Below are positions 55,521-63,822 of a stretch of 64,000 nt of DNA, one piece after another. The DNA is from an uncultured archaeon (GTDB lineage: Archaea; Halobacteriota; Methanosarcinia; Methanosarcinales; Methanoperedenaceae): the NCBI GenBank assembly GCA_902384525.1, contig CABMCA010000089.1, positions 1-64,000 of the forward strand. Reading direction: 5' to 3'. The position numbers and the translations under genes were made by a program. Under the pieces are notes generated by a model. That model had not been told where the DNA came from. It ran no database searches and saw only the letters and a list, made by a program, of their open reading frames with translations. Each line of letters opens with the position of its first letter. Positions within the stretch are counted from its first letter, which is position 1.

Positions 55521-56243
55521 ATGGTTCATAATGATCCAAGCATTGCAGCTTTGCGCGGACTGGAATGGTTAAAAGAACAACAACCCGAAACTATCAAGGA
55601 CATATCCCGCTCCATCCAGGCATTGACATTATGGAATGAACCCGCATCCTTTCTGATCGAAAAATTGTTATCCCTCAAAAAAGATGGATACTGGGAAACG
55701 CAAACTCCTCTTACTGATACGTCAAGAGCATTCATTGCTCTATGCAAATGCGGGAAGGTACAACACGAAACAATCAGCTGGATAAAGGAACAGCAGCATG
55801 GTGATAACTGGAACAACAGTGAAATTGACACAGCTTATGCTCTCATGGCATTAGGAGAGTGCAGCATAAAAAATGAAAACGGATGTAATTGGCTCGTCAG
55901 CAATTATGGGAAGAAATGGGAACATCCCGGAACAACTTCTCTTATAATTACGGCACTGTCTATCCAGGACAAGGAAAAATATCGCGATTTTATCAACGAT
56001 CGTGCAAGGTGGCTGCTTTCAAAAAGAGAAAATGGGGGCTGGGCATATATCGCAACAAGCAACCTTGTTATCCAGGCTTTGATCCTGGCAGGGACAAAGG
56101 ATGAGGATATCGCGCCATCCATCAAATGGCTTCTTGGAAAACAGCAGGAAAACGGAAGCTGGAAAGATATAATTTCAACAACCCTGTCATTGGTCACATT
56201 AAAAATGTACCTGGATAAAGTTAATAGCATTTCAAATAAATGA
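55521..56243 (+). CDS. Alpha/alpha-toroid protein (prenyltransferase / terpene-cyclase-like repeats)
   Basis: About 240 residues. The start at 55521 (ATG) is chosen over the TTG two codons earlier; GGAG lies nine bases before it. Repeats of about 45-50 residues with the pattern xWLxxxQxxDGxW (GLEWLKEQQPETIKDISRSI, SWIKEQQHGDNWNNSEIDTA, IKWLLGKQQENGSWKDI) match the prenyltransferase/squalene-oxidase repeat that builds alpha/alpha barrels. No DxDD or cyclase motif is seen and the protein is short, so catalysis is doubtful. It is 19 bases before the isocitrate dehydrogenase gene and may be cotranscribed with it. Confidence 0.65.
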   Translation: MVHNDPSIAALRGLEWLKEQQPETIKDISRSIQALTLWNEPASFLIEKLLSLKKDGYWETQTPLTDTSRAFIALCKCGKVQHETISWIKEQQHGDNWNNSEIDTAYALMALGECSIKNENGCNWLVSNYGKKWEHPGTTSLIITALSIQDKEKYRDFINDRARWLLSKRENGGWAYIATSNLVIQALILAGTKDEDIAPSIKWLLGKQQENGSWKDIISTTLSLVTLKMYLDKVNSISNK

Positions 56244-56262
56244 AGGGGCAGGAAAGATAATC

Positions 56263-57279
56263 ATGAGTAAAAAAGCAGCAGTAATAAAAGGCGACGGCGT
56301 AGGACCTGAACTTGTAAACAGTATGCTCAGGGTGGCAAAAGCTGTCGGTACAAAAGTCGAGTTCATAATGTGCGAAGGCGGAGAGCAATGGTGGAAAGAG
56401 AACGGGGGTGATTCACTGATCCCCCAGGAAACATATGATATTCTTGGGACTACAGATGCTGGTTTTAAGGGCCCCACGACCACACCGGGCGGCGCAGGCT
56501 CACCAAGGAGCGTAGCCGTATCGATCCGCCAGAGGTTCAATCTCTATGCAAACGTCCGCCCGATCAAATCTTTTCCAAATACCCAGAAACCTCTTGGTGA
56601 TGTGGATTTTGTCTGCGTAAGAGAAGGTACCGAAGGCCTGTATATCGGAAAGGAAGTCCAGTTGACAGATGATGTTTTTATCGCCATTCGAAAGATCACC
56701 CGGCCTGCATGCCGGAATGTTGCAAAGTACGCATTCGAGGAAGCCGTAAGGAGAGGCTGGACGAGCGTGGTGGCAATTCATAAGAGCAATATCCTGAAAC
56801 AGACCTGCGGCACGTTCCTTGAGGAAACAGAAAAAGTCTCAAAGAATTATCCGGGAATCGAGCTTGAAGAATATCATATAGATAACATAGCCCAGCAGCT
56901 CATCAAGAACCCGCAGATATTCAACAAGAAAATCCTGCTTTCAACCAACCTATTCATGGATATCCTGAGCGAGGAGTGTTCTGCTCTTGTGGGAAGCATC
57001 GGGCTCATTTATTCGGCAAATATCGGTGACAATTATGCGATGTTTGAGCCTGCTCACGGTTCAGCGCCAAAATATGCAGGACTTGACAAGGTAAATCCTG
57101 TGGCTACAGTGCTTGCTGGGGCATGGCTTCTTGATTATTTGGGCGAGAAAAAGAATTCCGAAGCTATTTTTGAGGCAACGGAAAAAGTTATCTCAGAAGG
57201 CAAATATCTGACTTATGACCTTGGAGGGAGCGCAATGTCAAGCAAGATGGTTGATGAGATAATCAGAAAAATAAAATGA
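56263..57279 (+). CDS. icd: Isocitrate dehydrogenase (decarboxylating family)
   Basis: 338 residues, the short archaeal/NAD-type length. The start VIKGDGVGPELV, the substrate loop SPRSVAVSIRQRFNLYANVR, and the metal site (NLFMDILSEE, SIGLIYSANIGDN, EPAHGSAP) belong to the isocitrate/isopropylmalate dehydrogenase family. Ser and Asn in the loop (SPRS, FNLYANVRP) point to isocitrate rather than isopropylmalate, whose loop has RPExGLL. It makes 2-oxoglutarate, CO2 and reduced cofactor. acnB (28653) supplies its substrate. Homoisocitrate dehydrogenase is a less likely alternative. Confidence 0.82.
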   Translation: MSKKAAVIKGDGVGPELVNSMLRVAKAVGTKVEFIMCEGGEQWWKENGGDSLIPQETYDILGTTDAGFKGPTTTPGGAGSPRSVAVSIRQRFNLYANVRPIKSFPNTQKPLGDVDFVCVREGTEGLYIGKEVQLTDDVFIAIRKITRPACRNVAKYAFEEAVRRGWTSVVAIHKSNILKQTCGTFLEETEKVSKNYPGIELEEYHIDNIAQQLIKNPQIFNKKILLSTNLFMDILSEECSALVGSIGLIYSANIGDNYAMFEPAHGSAPKYAGLDKVNPVATVLAGAWLLDYLGEKKNSEAIFEATEKVISEGKYLTYDLGGSAMSSKMVDEIIRKIK

Positions 57280-57288
57280 ACTGAAAAT

Positions 57289-57450
57289 TTATTTTTTTAG
57301 TCTTATTCGCAACCCATTGTCACCGCCACATGTAAATTGCTCGATCTCAACTTCATTCCCATCTTTGAGATCCAAATTTTCACATATTGCGGTCGGTATG
57401 GCAATTACCAGGTTCTTACCCGACTTTTGAAGTTTTACTACTTCACCCAT
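57289..57450 (-). CDS. AbrB/MazE-like small DNA-binding protein (53 residues)
   Basis: Too short for the ORF track. The ATG at 57450 has an exact GGTGAT site five bases upstream. It begins MGEVVKLQKSGKNLVIAIPT, continues AICENLDLKDGNEVEIE and ends LRIRLKK. The swapped-hairpin pattern with IPTAICENLDLKDGNEVEI is that of SpoVT/AbrB-type domains found in archaeal regulators and antitoxins. No toxin partner is seen. It stands 27 bases downstream of the SPASM radical SAM gene in the same direction and is convergent with icd. Confidence 0.75.
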   Translation of the reverse strand: MGEVVKLQKSGKNLVIAIPTAICENLDLKDGNEVEIEQFTCGGDNGLRIRLKK

Positions 57451-57477
57451 ATTATCACCTTTTTTGATATTCTGGCT

Positions 57478-58641
57478 TTAACCCGAATCATGTGACTGGA
57501 TGCGCTTCATCATCAATGGCATTATTCCATTCTTTGCGGTCTTTTTTGGTTCCCCCGGAAGACCGAACATCGGCATATCGGGGGAGCCAAAAAACTCATT
57601 CTCCCACCTGTCCTTTATTTCCTTGAATATCCTCTTATAAGCAATACAGTGCGGGTCAACGCCTTTTATTTGGCCATTATGAGGCGCCATGGCATTGTAC
57701 GGACATCCGCCCCTGCAGAATTTGATGTTGCTGCATTCTTTGCAATTCCGGTCCACATAATCCTTAAATTGGAACATTTTCTTCCAGGCATCGGATTTTG
57801 CAAGATCTTCCTTTCCGGGATGATCTGAAACATTACCCATTACATATTCAGGCATGCCTATGAAACGATAACATGGATATATGCTCCCGTCAGGCCCTAC
57901 CGCAAAGGTATCCCCCATACAATCAACGAAGGTACAAACGGTGCCACGACTTGTGAACATGCATTTGCACAGGTGATCAATATTCATGATCTCGATCTTG
58001 CCCATGTTTTCCAGGTATTTATCAAGGAGATAAACCAGCAATTCCCCATACTCTTCCGGGGAAAGTGCAAATTTTTCCGGGGTCTCATCACGAATTGAAG
58101 GAAGTGCAGGATGTAATTTCAGGGTTATGCCATTCTCCAGGAAAAAATTAAATATTTCCTCTTTCTGTTTTACAGAATGGGATGTGAATGTGCAGATAAA
58201 GCTGACCTTAAGACCATTTTCCCTGGCAATTTTATATCCACTCATGGTTTTATCGAAGTATCCTTTTCCCCTCTGGAGGTCAGTAAGTTCCTTTGGGCCA
58301 TCAAGGCTGGAACCTATTGGAATATTATACTCCGCAAGGACCTTTGCCATATCCGGGGTCATTAGCCAGAGATTTGACTGAAGTGCAAAAGCAGGTTTTA
58401 TGTGGCGTAAGTTCTTAGCCAGTAATGGAAGCGCCTCACGGTAAAAATCAACACCTGCCATCAGCGGCTCACCGCCGTGGAAGGTAAAAGTAACTTGATC
58501 GGAACGGAAATCCTTGAGCCACTCAACTACTTCTTTGATGGTTTCAATGCTCATTATCGGGGAGCCTTTATCGGAACTCCAGCAATAACTGCAATTAGCG
58601 GGACAGCTTAAAGTTGGGATCAGCATTACATGAAAAGCCAT
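57478..58641 (-). CDS. SPASM-domain radical SAM enzyme (anaerobic sulfatase-maturase-like)
   Basis: 387 residues. Near the N-terminus TLSCPANCSYCW gives the CxxxCxxC cluster, FHGGEPLMAG the SAM site. The C-terminal SPASM region carries further cysteines (CTFVDCMGD, IYPCYRF, CKECSNIKFCRGGCPY) for two auxiliary clusters. This is the layout of sulfatase maturases and of radical SAM peptide-modifying enzymes, including families in methanogens paired with short Cys-rich peptides. No such peptide or sulfatase gene could be found in this window. The AbrB-like gene follows. Confidence 0.82.
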   Translation of the reverse strand: MAFHVMLIPTLSCPANCSYCWSSDKGSPIMSIETIKEVVEWLKDFRSDQVTFTFHGGEPLMAGVDFYREALPLLAKNLRHIKPAFALQSNLWLMTPDMAKVLAEYNIPIGSSLDGPKELTDLQRGKGYFDKTMSGYKIARENGLKVSFICTFTSHSVKQKEEIFNFFLENGITLKLHPALPSIRDETPEKFALSPEEYGELLVYLLDKYLENMGKIEIMNIDHLCKCMFTSRGTVCTFVDCMGDTFAVGPDGSIYPCYRFIGMPEYVMGNVSDHPGKEDLAKSDAWKKMFQFKDYVDRNCKECSNIKFCRGGCPYNAMAPHNGQIKGVDPHCIAYKRIFKEIKDRWENEFFGSPDMPMFGLPGEPKKTAKNGIMPLMMKRIQSHDSG

Positions 58642-59079
58642 ATGACATCATGATTTAGCGATTCTTTAAAGTATTAATAGTTTTGCTGCAATTTTTCAAC
58701 TGAACAGTATGTTACTCTATAGTAAGCTTCATAAATAGAAGGAAGACCTGATTGAAACCGATTTAAATATATCCGAAAGAGGGTACACCGATCTTGTCGC
58801 GGAAAAGGACGGCCAGGTTCTTAGGCAACTTCCGTTAATAAGTTGACATCTATAAATTAATAGTTCATGATGGTATAGTATGCTAAGCCTTTATCCCGGA
58901 ATAATTTTTACGGAAAAAAATTCTTAAAAAATGAAAACAGCTTTTAAAAAATGGCCGGTGTAGGGAATAAGTGAATATGACTTTATTGGATAACCATAAA
59001 AATACGGTTGTTTCTTCTTGACAATAGCGGGAGGTCATAGCCATCGTATTTGTACCATGAGCAATAAATTGAATATTCA
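58642..59079. other. Intergenic stretch of about 440 bases with a possible gene remnant
   Basis: From 58742 to 58846 a plus-strand frame reads KEDLIETDLNISERGYTDLV, then AEKDGQVLRQLPLIS and a stop, without any start codon after the upstream TAG. It looks like the tail of a lost gene, but I do not recognise it. The hairpin at 58992-59009 is listed separately. Nothing else was found; the 65-residue minus-strand ORF is AT-rich noise. Confidence 0.35.
58992..59009. repeat. Short hairpin AACC(A/G)TAAAAATACGGTT, copy 1
   Basis: AACCATAAAAATACGGTT: seven-base arms with one G/A mismatch around a loop of A residues. The perfect version of the same hairpin is at 61168-61185. The two copies bracket the genes between 59080 and 61076. 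Confidence 0.5.
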
Positions 59080-59493
59080 ATGAAACGAAGACAAAAAGTC
59101 TGGGTCTATAGTCCGCCCAAGCCTCCCAAGCTCAAAGTCCCGGAAAATATCAAGGCAGAGGTGGAAACAAAAGCAAAGGAGCTTATAGAGTCGTTTCTAA
59201 AGCCGAATTACATCAAGCCACCGCCGGAAAACAAGAATTTCAGCTACATCGTGGACATTTACGCCAAGTGGTACCGCAGTTACTATCACTTCTATGCGAA
59301 GTACTGCTGTCCCGCTCCAAATTGCATCTCGCCATTTTTTGAAACAAAGTTTACCCGCCTGGAATATGTTGGCAATGGACTTTTCAATCTCTCATATATG
59401 AGACACACAGAGCAATGGTTTGAACTTTATACCGATCTATCCATAGACGAACGTTTAGCCACCATCAAAGACGATCCGCACTTTATGCCATGA
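59080..59493 (+). CDS. Conserved hypothetical protein (DUF3024-like?)
   Basis: 137 residues. It begins MKRRQKVWVYSPPKPPK and later has IVDIYAKWYRSYYHFYAKYC, CCPAPNCISPFFETKFTRLE and LSYMRHTEQWFELY. I have a recollection of such plasmid- or island-borne proteins in bacteria and archaea, annotated only as hypothetical; the family name given is a guess. The aromatic-rich body and basic Pro-rich start do not suggest a membrane protein. No ribosome binding site is obvious. It opens the small module that ends next to tRNA-Lys. Confidence 0.55.
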   Translation: MKRRQKVWVYSPPKPPKLKVPENIKAEVETKAKELIESFLKPNYIKPPPENKNFSYIVDIYAKWYRSYYHFYAKYCCPAPNCISPFFETKFTRLEYVGNGLFNLSYMRHTEQWFELYTDLSIDERLATIKDDPHFMP

Positions 59494-59564
59494 GAAAGGA
59501 TAAGCCACTTGTATCTATTCACCTTTTGGAGTAAAGTTTTAATGAGTGTGGGCTAATATCTATT

Positions 59565-59962
59565 ATGCAGGAGGGAAAGCCCACGGCTAAAATAAAACAA
59601 CCCGAGGATATCGATGTTTATCAGATGAAAGTAACACTGGAGGATATTAAACTGCCGATCTGGAGAAGGATTCAGGTCACGAGCGCAACTACCTTATACA
59701 GGTTTCACAAGATTTTGCAGGTGGTCATGGGTTGGAGCGACTACCATCTTCACGAGTTCATTATTGATGAGACCCATTACGGCGAACCGAGCCCGGATTA
59801 TGATTTTCTGGACGCAATTCAGAATCCCAACCATCCGGAACACGAGGACATGCTGGAATGGTAGGCGGCAGCTTTGATCCTGAGGTTTTTGATCTTGATG
59901 AGATCAACCTAAAGTTGAAAAAATCCCAATGCAAATCCAAGCTTATGGTGGCCACAAGTTAG
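59565..59962 (+). pseudogene. Plasmid pRiA4b ORF-3-like protein, degraded
   Basis: The first 99 residues run from VYQMKVTLEDIKLPIWRRIQ through LYRFHKILQVVMGWSDYHLH, the conserved front of the pRiA4b ORF-3 family. After SPDYDF the family core of roughly 80-90 residues is missing and the sequence jumps to the C-terminal NPNHPEHEDMLEW. It then meets a TAG, while the next frame continues GGSFDPEVFDLDEINLKL to a stop at 59960-59962. Adding one base (TGG-G-TAGGC) would restore EW-V-GGSFDPE. The gene thus carries an internal deletion and a frameshift. Family function is not known, but it is found on plasmids and islands. Confidence 0.65.
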
Positions 59963-60032
59963 GCGAATCACTCCTCTACAAGAAAGATGGAGCATTCCGA
60001 TTTGGATTGGCAGAGAGAAAGAAGATATTGGT

Positions 60033-60188
60033 ATGAAATTTGATATTGCTGTTATTTTAGTGAACGAAAAAGATGATCAGTATTTCCAAGATTATCTACA
60101 GAATGGACAGAGAAATAGAGATTATTCAGGTATATTAATACCTGATAGTGTAACCGTTATGGATCAAATTACAGTAACTAGGATATAG
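60033..60188 (+). CDS. Short hypothetical ORF, 51 residues
   Basis: An ATG at 60033 starts MKFDIAVILVNEKDDQYFQD and ends QITVTRI at 60188. The composition is protein-like, but no ribosome binding site or homologue is known to me. Just before it a different frame reads GGHKLGESLLYKKDGAFRFG without a convincing start, so this could also be part of a larger decayed gene. Confidence 0.3.
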   Translation: MKFDIAVILVNEKDDQYFQDYLQNGQRNRDYSGILIPDSVTVMDQITVTRI

Positions 60189-60236
60189 GTAAGAATAAGC
60201 GAAAAATACTTCAGAAACCCAACTAAAGTAATAACT

Positions 60237-61076
60237 ATGTCCAAGTATAATGAAATGGATACAGAGAGTTTAATAAATGAGATGATATATCTCAATCTCG
60301 ATGTTCCGCCTGATCTAGCTCAAGAGATAGCCTCAAGGGAAGATGCTATTATTCATTTAAAGCGCATACTTCAGGATGATAAATACTGGTATCAAGGCGG
60401 GCCAGGGGATGCATGGGCGCCGATTCATGCCATTCACATACTACCTCTAATAAAAACAAAAGGGGCTCTTGAGCTTTTGCTTGATATAATGATGATCGAG
60501 AAGGATGCTTTAGGTGATTGGATCACAGAGAGCATGCCGACTCTGCTTGCTGCCTTTGGTGAAGATGCGGTAGAGCGGCTGAAGGAATATATTCTCGATG
60601 AAACGCTTGACCTATATATTCGCAGTTCAGTCGCCACCGCATTGAACGTCATCGCCCACCAGTATTCTGTTAGAAATGAGGACATAAAAGCATTCCTATC
60701 GAAGCTTTTAGAGGATACAACTGACCAGACATTTGCTGCATTTCTGGCAGACGAACTGCTTTCATTCAAAGACCAGAACCTCCTGCCTCAGGTACGGAAA
60801 GCATTTGAAGACGAAAGAATTGATACAGAGGTAATAAATCAAGATGATGTGGATTGGGTCTTCAATCTGCCAGAAGAAGAGCAAAGCTATTTCAAATTCA
60901 TGAAAAGCCCGCTTGAGCATTTTTCTAGAGAGAATATCAGCTACCTCAAAAAGATCTCTTATCCGGAGAAAAAAACTCCCGATAAAAAGAAAGAGAAGAA
61001 AATAGGCCGTAATGCTCCGTGTCCTTGTGGAAGCGGCAAGAAGTATAAGAAATGTTGCTTAAAGAAGGGAAAATAG
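60237..61076 (+). CDS. HEAT-like repeat protein with SEC-C zinc motif (DUF1186-like)
   Basis: 279 residues. The body is all-helical ([40 protein letters not shown]), in HEAT-like pairs, as in DUF1186 proteins. The C-terminus is a complete SEC-C motif, [18 protein letters not shown], preceded by a very Lys-rich linker. SEC-C binds zinc and, in SecA, contacts SecB or the ribosome; in stand-alone proteins its partner is unknown. Such genes travel on plasmids and islands together with pRiA4b ORF-3-like genes. Last gene of the module, 158 bases from the tRNA-Lys 3' end. Confidence 0.75.
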   Translation: MSKYNEMDTESLINEMIYLNLDVPPDLAQEIASREDAIIHLKRILQDDKYWYQGGPGDAWAPIHAIHILPLIKTKGALELLLDIMMIEKDALGDWITESMPTLLAAFGEDAVERLKEYILDETLDLYIRSSVATALNVIAHQYSVRNEDIKAFLSKLLEDTTDQTFAAFLADELLSFKDQNLLPQVRKAFEDERIDTEVINQDDVDWVFNLPEEEQSYFKFMKSPLEHFSRENISYLKKISYPEKKTPDKKKEKKIGRNAPCPCGSGKKYKKCCLKKGK

Positions 61077-61167
61077 TCCTCGATTGGTCAAGTTCAAAAA
61101 ATGTATTATATCAAAGCAGTTTCAAAAAGTGGTTTGAAGCAGGAGGGAATAGGTAAGCCCTCTTTCT

Positions 61168-61185
61168 AACCGTAAAAATACGGTT
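61168..61185. repeat. Short hairpin AACCGTAAAAATACGGTT, copy 2
   Basis: AACCGTA and TACGGTT pair perfectly around AAAA. It matches 58992-59009 except for one base and lies after the last gene of the module. It could also serve as a terminator for the SEC-C gene. Confidence 0.5.
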
Positions 61186-61200
61186 AATGTTAACATTAAC
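61183..61200. repeat. Perfect 18-bp palindrome
   Basis: GTTAATGTTAACATTAAC is its own reverse complement and overlaps the end of the hairpin at 61168-61185 by three bases. It lies 35 bases from the 3' end of tRNA-Lys. It may be a protein-binding site or part of an insertion junction. Confidence 0.45.
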
Positions 61201-61234
61201 TTTCGAAGTACTTGGTTTTGAAATAAATCAATAA

Positions 61235-61308
61235 CGGGCTGGGAGGGATTTGAACCCACGGCCGTCGGATTAAGAGTCCGACGCTCTGCCTGTCTAAGCT
61301 ACCAGCCC
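61235..61308 (-). tRNA. tRNA-Lys (anticodon CTT)
   Basis: 74 bases, no intron. The acceptor stem GGGCTGG pairs with CCAGCCC and the discriminator is G. The D arm contains TAGCTTAGACAGGCAGAGC, the anticodon stem GTCGGA pairs with TCCGAC around loop CTCTTAA, and the T loop is TTCAAAT. CCA is not encoded. The 3' end faces the plasmid-like module at 59-61.2 kb, the side on which integrating elements usually sit. Confidence 0.95.
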
Positions 61309-61366
61309 AGGACTTCCCTCTAATAATGCTAAGCTAATATATACATTTCGCACCAATAAGGTTAAC

Positions 61367-61762
61367 ATGAAAATCGCGCGGGAAACTTTACAATTCATAC
61401 TTGAAGTATGCAAATCATCAGCACCACATGAATTTGCAGGAATGCTTTCGGCGCGTGGGGATGTGATTACTGAAGTCATAGTAGTCCCTGGCACAGAGTC
61501 AAGCGATGAGAGCGCAGTGATGCAGTTATTCATGCTTCCAAACATACATACGATCGGGTCGGTGCACAGCCATCCTTCCGGGAATATGACCCCTTCCGGT
61601 CCGGATCTTGAGCTCTTTGATAAGAAGGGAGTTGTTCATATTATTGCAGGCGCGCCATTTGATCTCAATAGCTATAGATGCTATGATAAAGATGGGCTCC
61701 CGATCAAACTTGAAGTGGTTGATTATGAATTCAAAGATGAAAATGACATATTATTTGAGTAA
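61367..61762 (+). CDS. JAMM/MPN+ metalloprotease (archaeal Rpn11-like)
   Basis: 131 residues. The zinc site is complete: Glu in PHEFAGMLS and HSHPSGNMTPSGPD, which fits H-x-H-x7-S-x2-D. The length is that of single-domain archaeal JAMM proteins, which remove ubiquitin-like SAMP modifiers from proteins. A TATA-like TAATATATAC (about 61336-61345) lies some 25 bases before the ATG, so the message is leaderless or has a very short leader. The proteasome alpha gene follows 66 bases later on the same strand, which supports a role in protein turnover. Confidence 0.88.
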   Translation: MKIARETLQFILEVCKSSAPHEFAGMLSARGDVITEVIVVPGTESSDESAVMQLFMLPNIHTIGSVHSHPSGNMTPSGPDLELFDKKGVVHIIAGAPFDLNSYRCYDKDGLPIKLEVVDYEFKDENDILFE

Positions 61763-61828
61763 AAACCAATATAGTATAGAAATAGATATATACTCTGCAA
61801 CCTTCAAACATAAAAACCAGGAGAAAAT

Positions 61829-62578
61829 ATGATGCAGTCACCACAAACAGGATATGATAGTGCAATAACCGTATTCAGCCCTGATGGGAGGCTGTTCCAG
61901 GTAGAATATGCACGTGAAGCTGTGAAAAGAGGAACAACAGCAGTCGGAATTAAAGCAACAGACGGCGCAGTCTTATTAGTAGATAAGCGTGCCACCACAA
62001 GACTTGTGGAGATGGAATCCATTGAAAAAATTTTCCAGATAGACGATCATATAGGAGTGGCAACATCGGGATTGGTAGCTGATGCGCGCGCTCTTGTAGA
62101 TTTCGCCCGCGCACAGGCCCAGATCAACAAGACAACTTATGACGAGCCCATCGGGATCGAGACCCTGTCCAAAGAGATATGCGATTTCAAGCAGTCCTAC
62201 ACACAGACAGGCGGAGTAAGACCTTTCGGCACATCTCTTCTTATCGCCGGGATCGAGGGGCATAGAATGCGCATTTTTGAAACCGACCCCAGCGGGGCTT
62301 TGCTTGAGTACAAAGCAACCGGAATTGGCTCAGGAAGATCTGAAATAATGGAGTTCCTGGAGAGAAGATATACTGAAGATATTGATCTTGATAAAGCTAC
62401 TGTTCTTGGGCTTGAAGCCCTCAGGACAGTAACAGAAGGCAGCCTGAATGAATTGAATATCGAAGTCGGAGTGATCGAACTTTCAACGCGAAAATTCAGA
62501 AAGCTGACTGTTTCCGAAGTGAAAAAATTTATATCAGAGGTTCCCAAAGAAACCAGTGAGAAGGGAAAGAAAAAATAA
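61829..62578 (+). CDS. psmA: Proteasome alpha subunit
   Basis: 249 residues, starting at the first of two ATGs. The family signature GYDSAITVFSPDGRLFQVEY is complete, including the N-terminal gate residues, and GTTAVGIKATDGAVLLVDKR follows. Seven copies form each outer ring of the 20S proteasome, which controls entry to the beta chamber. The charged C-terminus (KETSEKGKKK) is usual in archaea. A TATA-like TAGATATATACT lies about 40 bases upstream, so it has its own promoter. RPA follows with one base between the stop and ATG. Confidence 0.96.
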   Translation: MMQSPQTGYDSAITVFSPDGRLFQVEYAREAVKRGTTAVGIKATDGAVLLVDKRATTRLVEMESIEKIFQIDDHIGVATSGLVADARALVDFARAQAQINKTTYDEPIGIETLSKEICDFKQSYTQTGGVRPFGTSLLIAGIEGHRMRIFETDPSGALLEYKATGIGSGRSEIMEFLERRYTEDIDLDKATVLGLEALRTVTEGSLNELNIEVGVIELSTRKFRKLTVSEVKKFISEVPKETSEKGKKK

Positions 62579-62579
62579 T

Positions 62580-63704
62580 ATGGTGAATTTCGAAGAGATT
62601 GAAGAGATTTTTAAAAGACTCCAGGGGAAACTTACACCTGACGAATTCAAGTCAAGGGTTGAGGCGAAATTTACGGAAATGAATGGCCTTTGCGATTCAA
62701 GGACCGCAGCGATGCTTGTTGCAAGCGAACTGGGATTGAATGAGAATGTTAAGATCAAGGACATGACTGCAGATAAGGGCAATGTTGTTTTTATTGCAAA
62801 GGTGACTTCTGTTGGGGATATCAAGGAGTTTTCGCGCGATAATGATACCATGGGCCGCGTGGTAAATCTTAACCTTGCAGATGAAACTGGCTCTATCAGG
62901 GCTGCGTTATGGGATGATGCTGCCGACCTTGTGAAAATCGGGGATATAAAGATGGGGCAAACCATTAAAGTGAAAGGATTTATCAAACAGGGGCAGCGAG
63001 GGCTTGAAGTGAACGTGGGAAGGGGCGGGAATGTTGAACATGTTGAAATCGAAGTTCCTGTGAAAGTAAAATCTCATAAGATCAGTGAGATCAAAGCAGG
63101 AATGAACGACCTGAATGTTCTTGGCAAGGTGCTTGATATGGGGAAAGTGCGCACATTTGCACGCAAGGATGGAAAGACAGGTAAGGTCGCAAATATTACC
63201 ATAGGTGATGAAACAGGAAAGATCCGGGTTACTTTATGGGATGCAAAAGCTGAATCCTCCGGTGTAAATGCAGGGGATATTGTGGAAATAATGAATGCAT
63301 ACGCCCGGGAAAATACGTTCAGCAACTCGACAGAACTGTCGCTTGGTTCTGGCGGGGGAATTGCCAAAAGTAGCGCGGTAGTTACCTATAACGAACCTCT
63401 CACCCCAATATCCGATATAGGTATTAACTCAGCTTACAGCGTGGCCGGGCATGTTTCAGGAATTGATGATTTAAGGGAATTCGACAGGCCTGACGGCACA
63501 AAAAGCAAGGTGTCAAACATTTATATCTCAGATAGTACCGGACGTATAAAAGTGGCGCTGTGGGGCGAACATGCAGACCTTGTCAATGAACTTGAAATCG
63601 GAAGTGAGATACGCATTGTGGATGCTTTTGCAAAATCGGGAAGGAATGAGGAAGTGGAACTGAGCGCGGGGGCAAGGACAAGCATCCAGGTTATTCGAAA
63701 GTAA
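62580..63704 (+). CDS. rpa: Replication protein A, three OB-fold single-strand DNA-binding protein
   Basis: 374 residues from the ATG at 62580 (MVNFEEIEEIFKRL), one base after psmA; the 62556 start would overlap that gene. A helical N-terminus (about 55 residues) is followed by three OB folds at about 65-160, 175-260 and 285-370. Each has the pattern GxV...xxxREFxRxxGxxGxVxNxxxxDxTGxIRxxLWxxxA, for example VVNLNLADETGSIRAALWDD and VANITIGDETGKIRVTLWDA. No zinc finger is seen, as in several Methanosarcina-type RPAs. It coats single-stranded DNA in replication and repair; radA follows. Confidence 0.9.
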   Translation: MVNFEEIEEIFKRLQGKLTPDEFKSRVEAKFTEMNGLCDSRTAAMLVASELGLNENVKIKDMTADKGNVVFIAKVTSVGDIKEFSRDNDTMGRVVNLNLADETGSIRAALWDDAADLVKIGDIKMGQTIKVKGFIKQGQRGLEVNVGRGGNVEHVEIEVPVKVKSHKISEIKAGMNDLNVLGKVLDMGKVRTFARKDGKTGKVANITIGDETGKIRVTLWDAKAESSGVNAGDIVEIMNAYARENTFSNSTELSLGSGGGIAKSSAVVTYNEPLTPISDIGINSAYSVAGHVSGIDDLREFDRPDGTKSKVSNIYISDSTGRIKVALWGEHADLVNELEIGSEIRIVDAFAKSGRNEEVELSAGARTSIQVIRK

Positions 63705-63822
63705 GTCCTATGATGAGATTCTCCAGTGGAAATGATGGGGTTTCATTATCATAGCAAATTTCAACTTATGATGATACCATAAAAGTTACGATCAATATTA
63801 CTTTCACCCCGCTCTCATAAGG

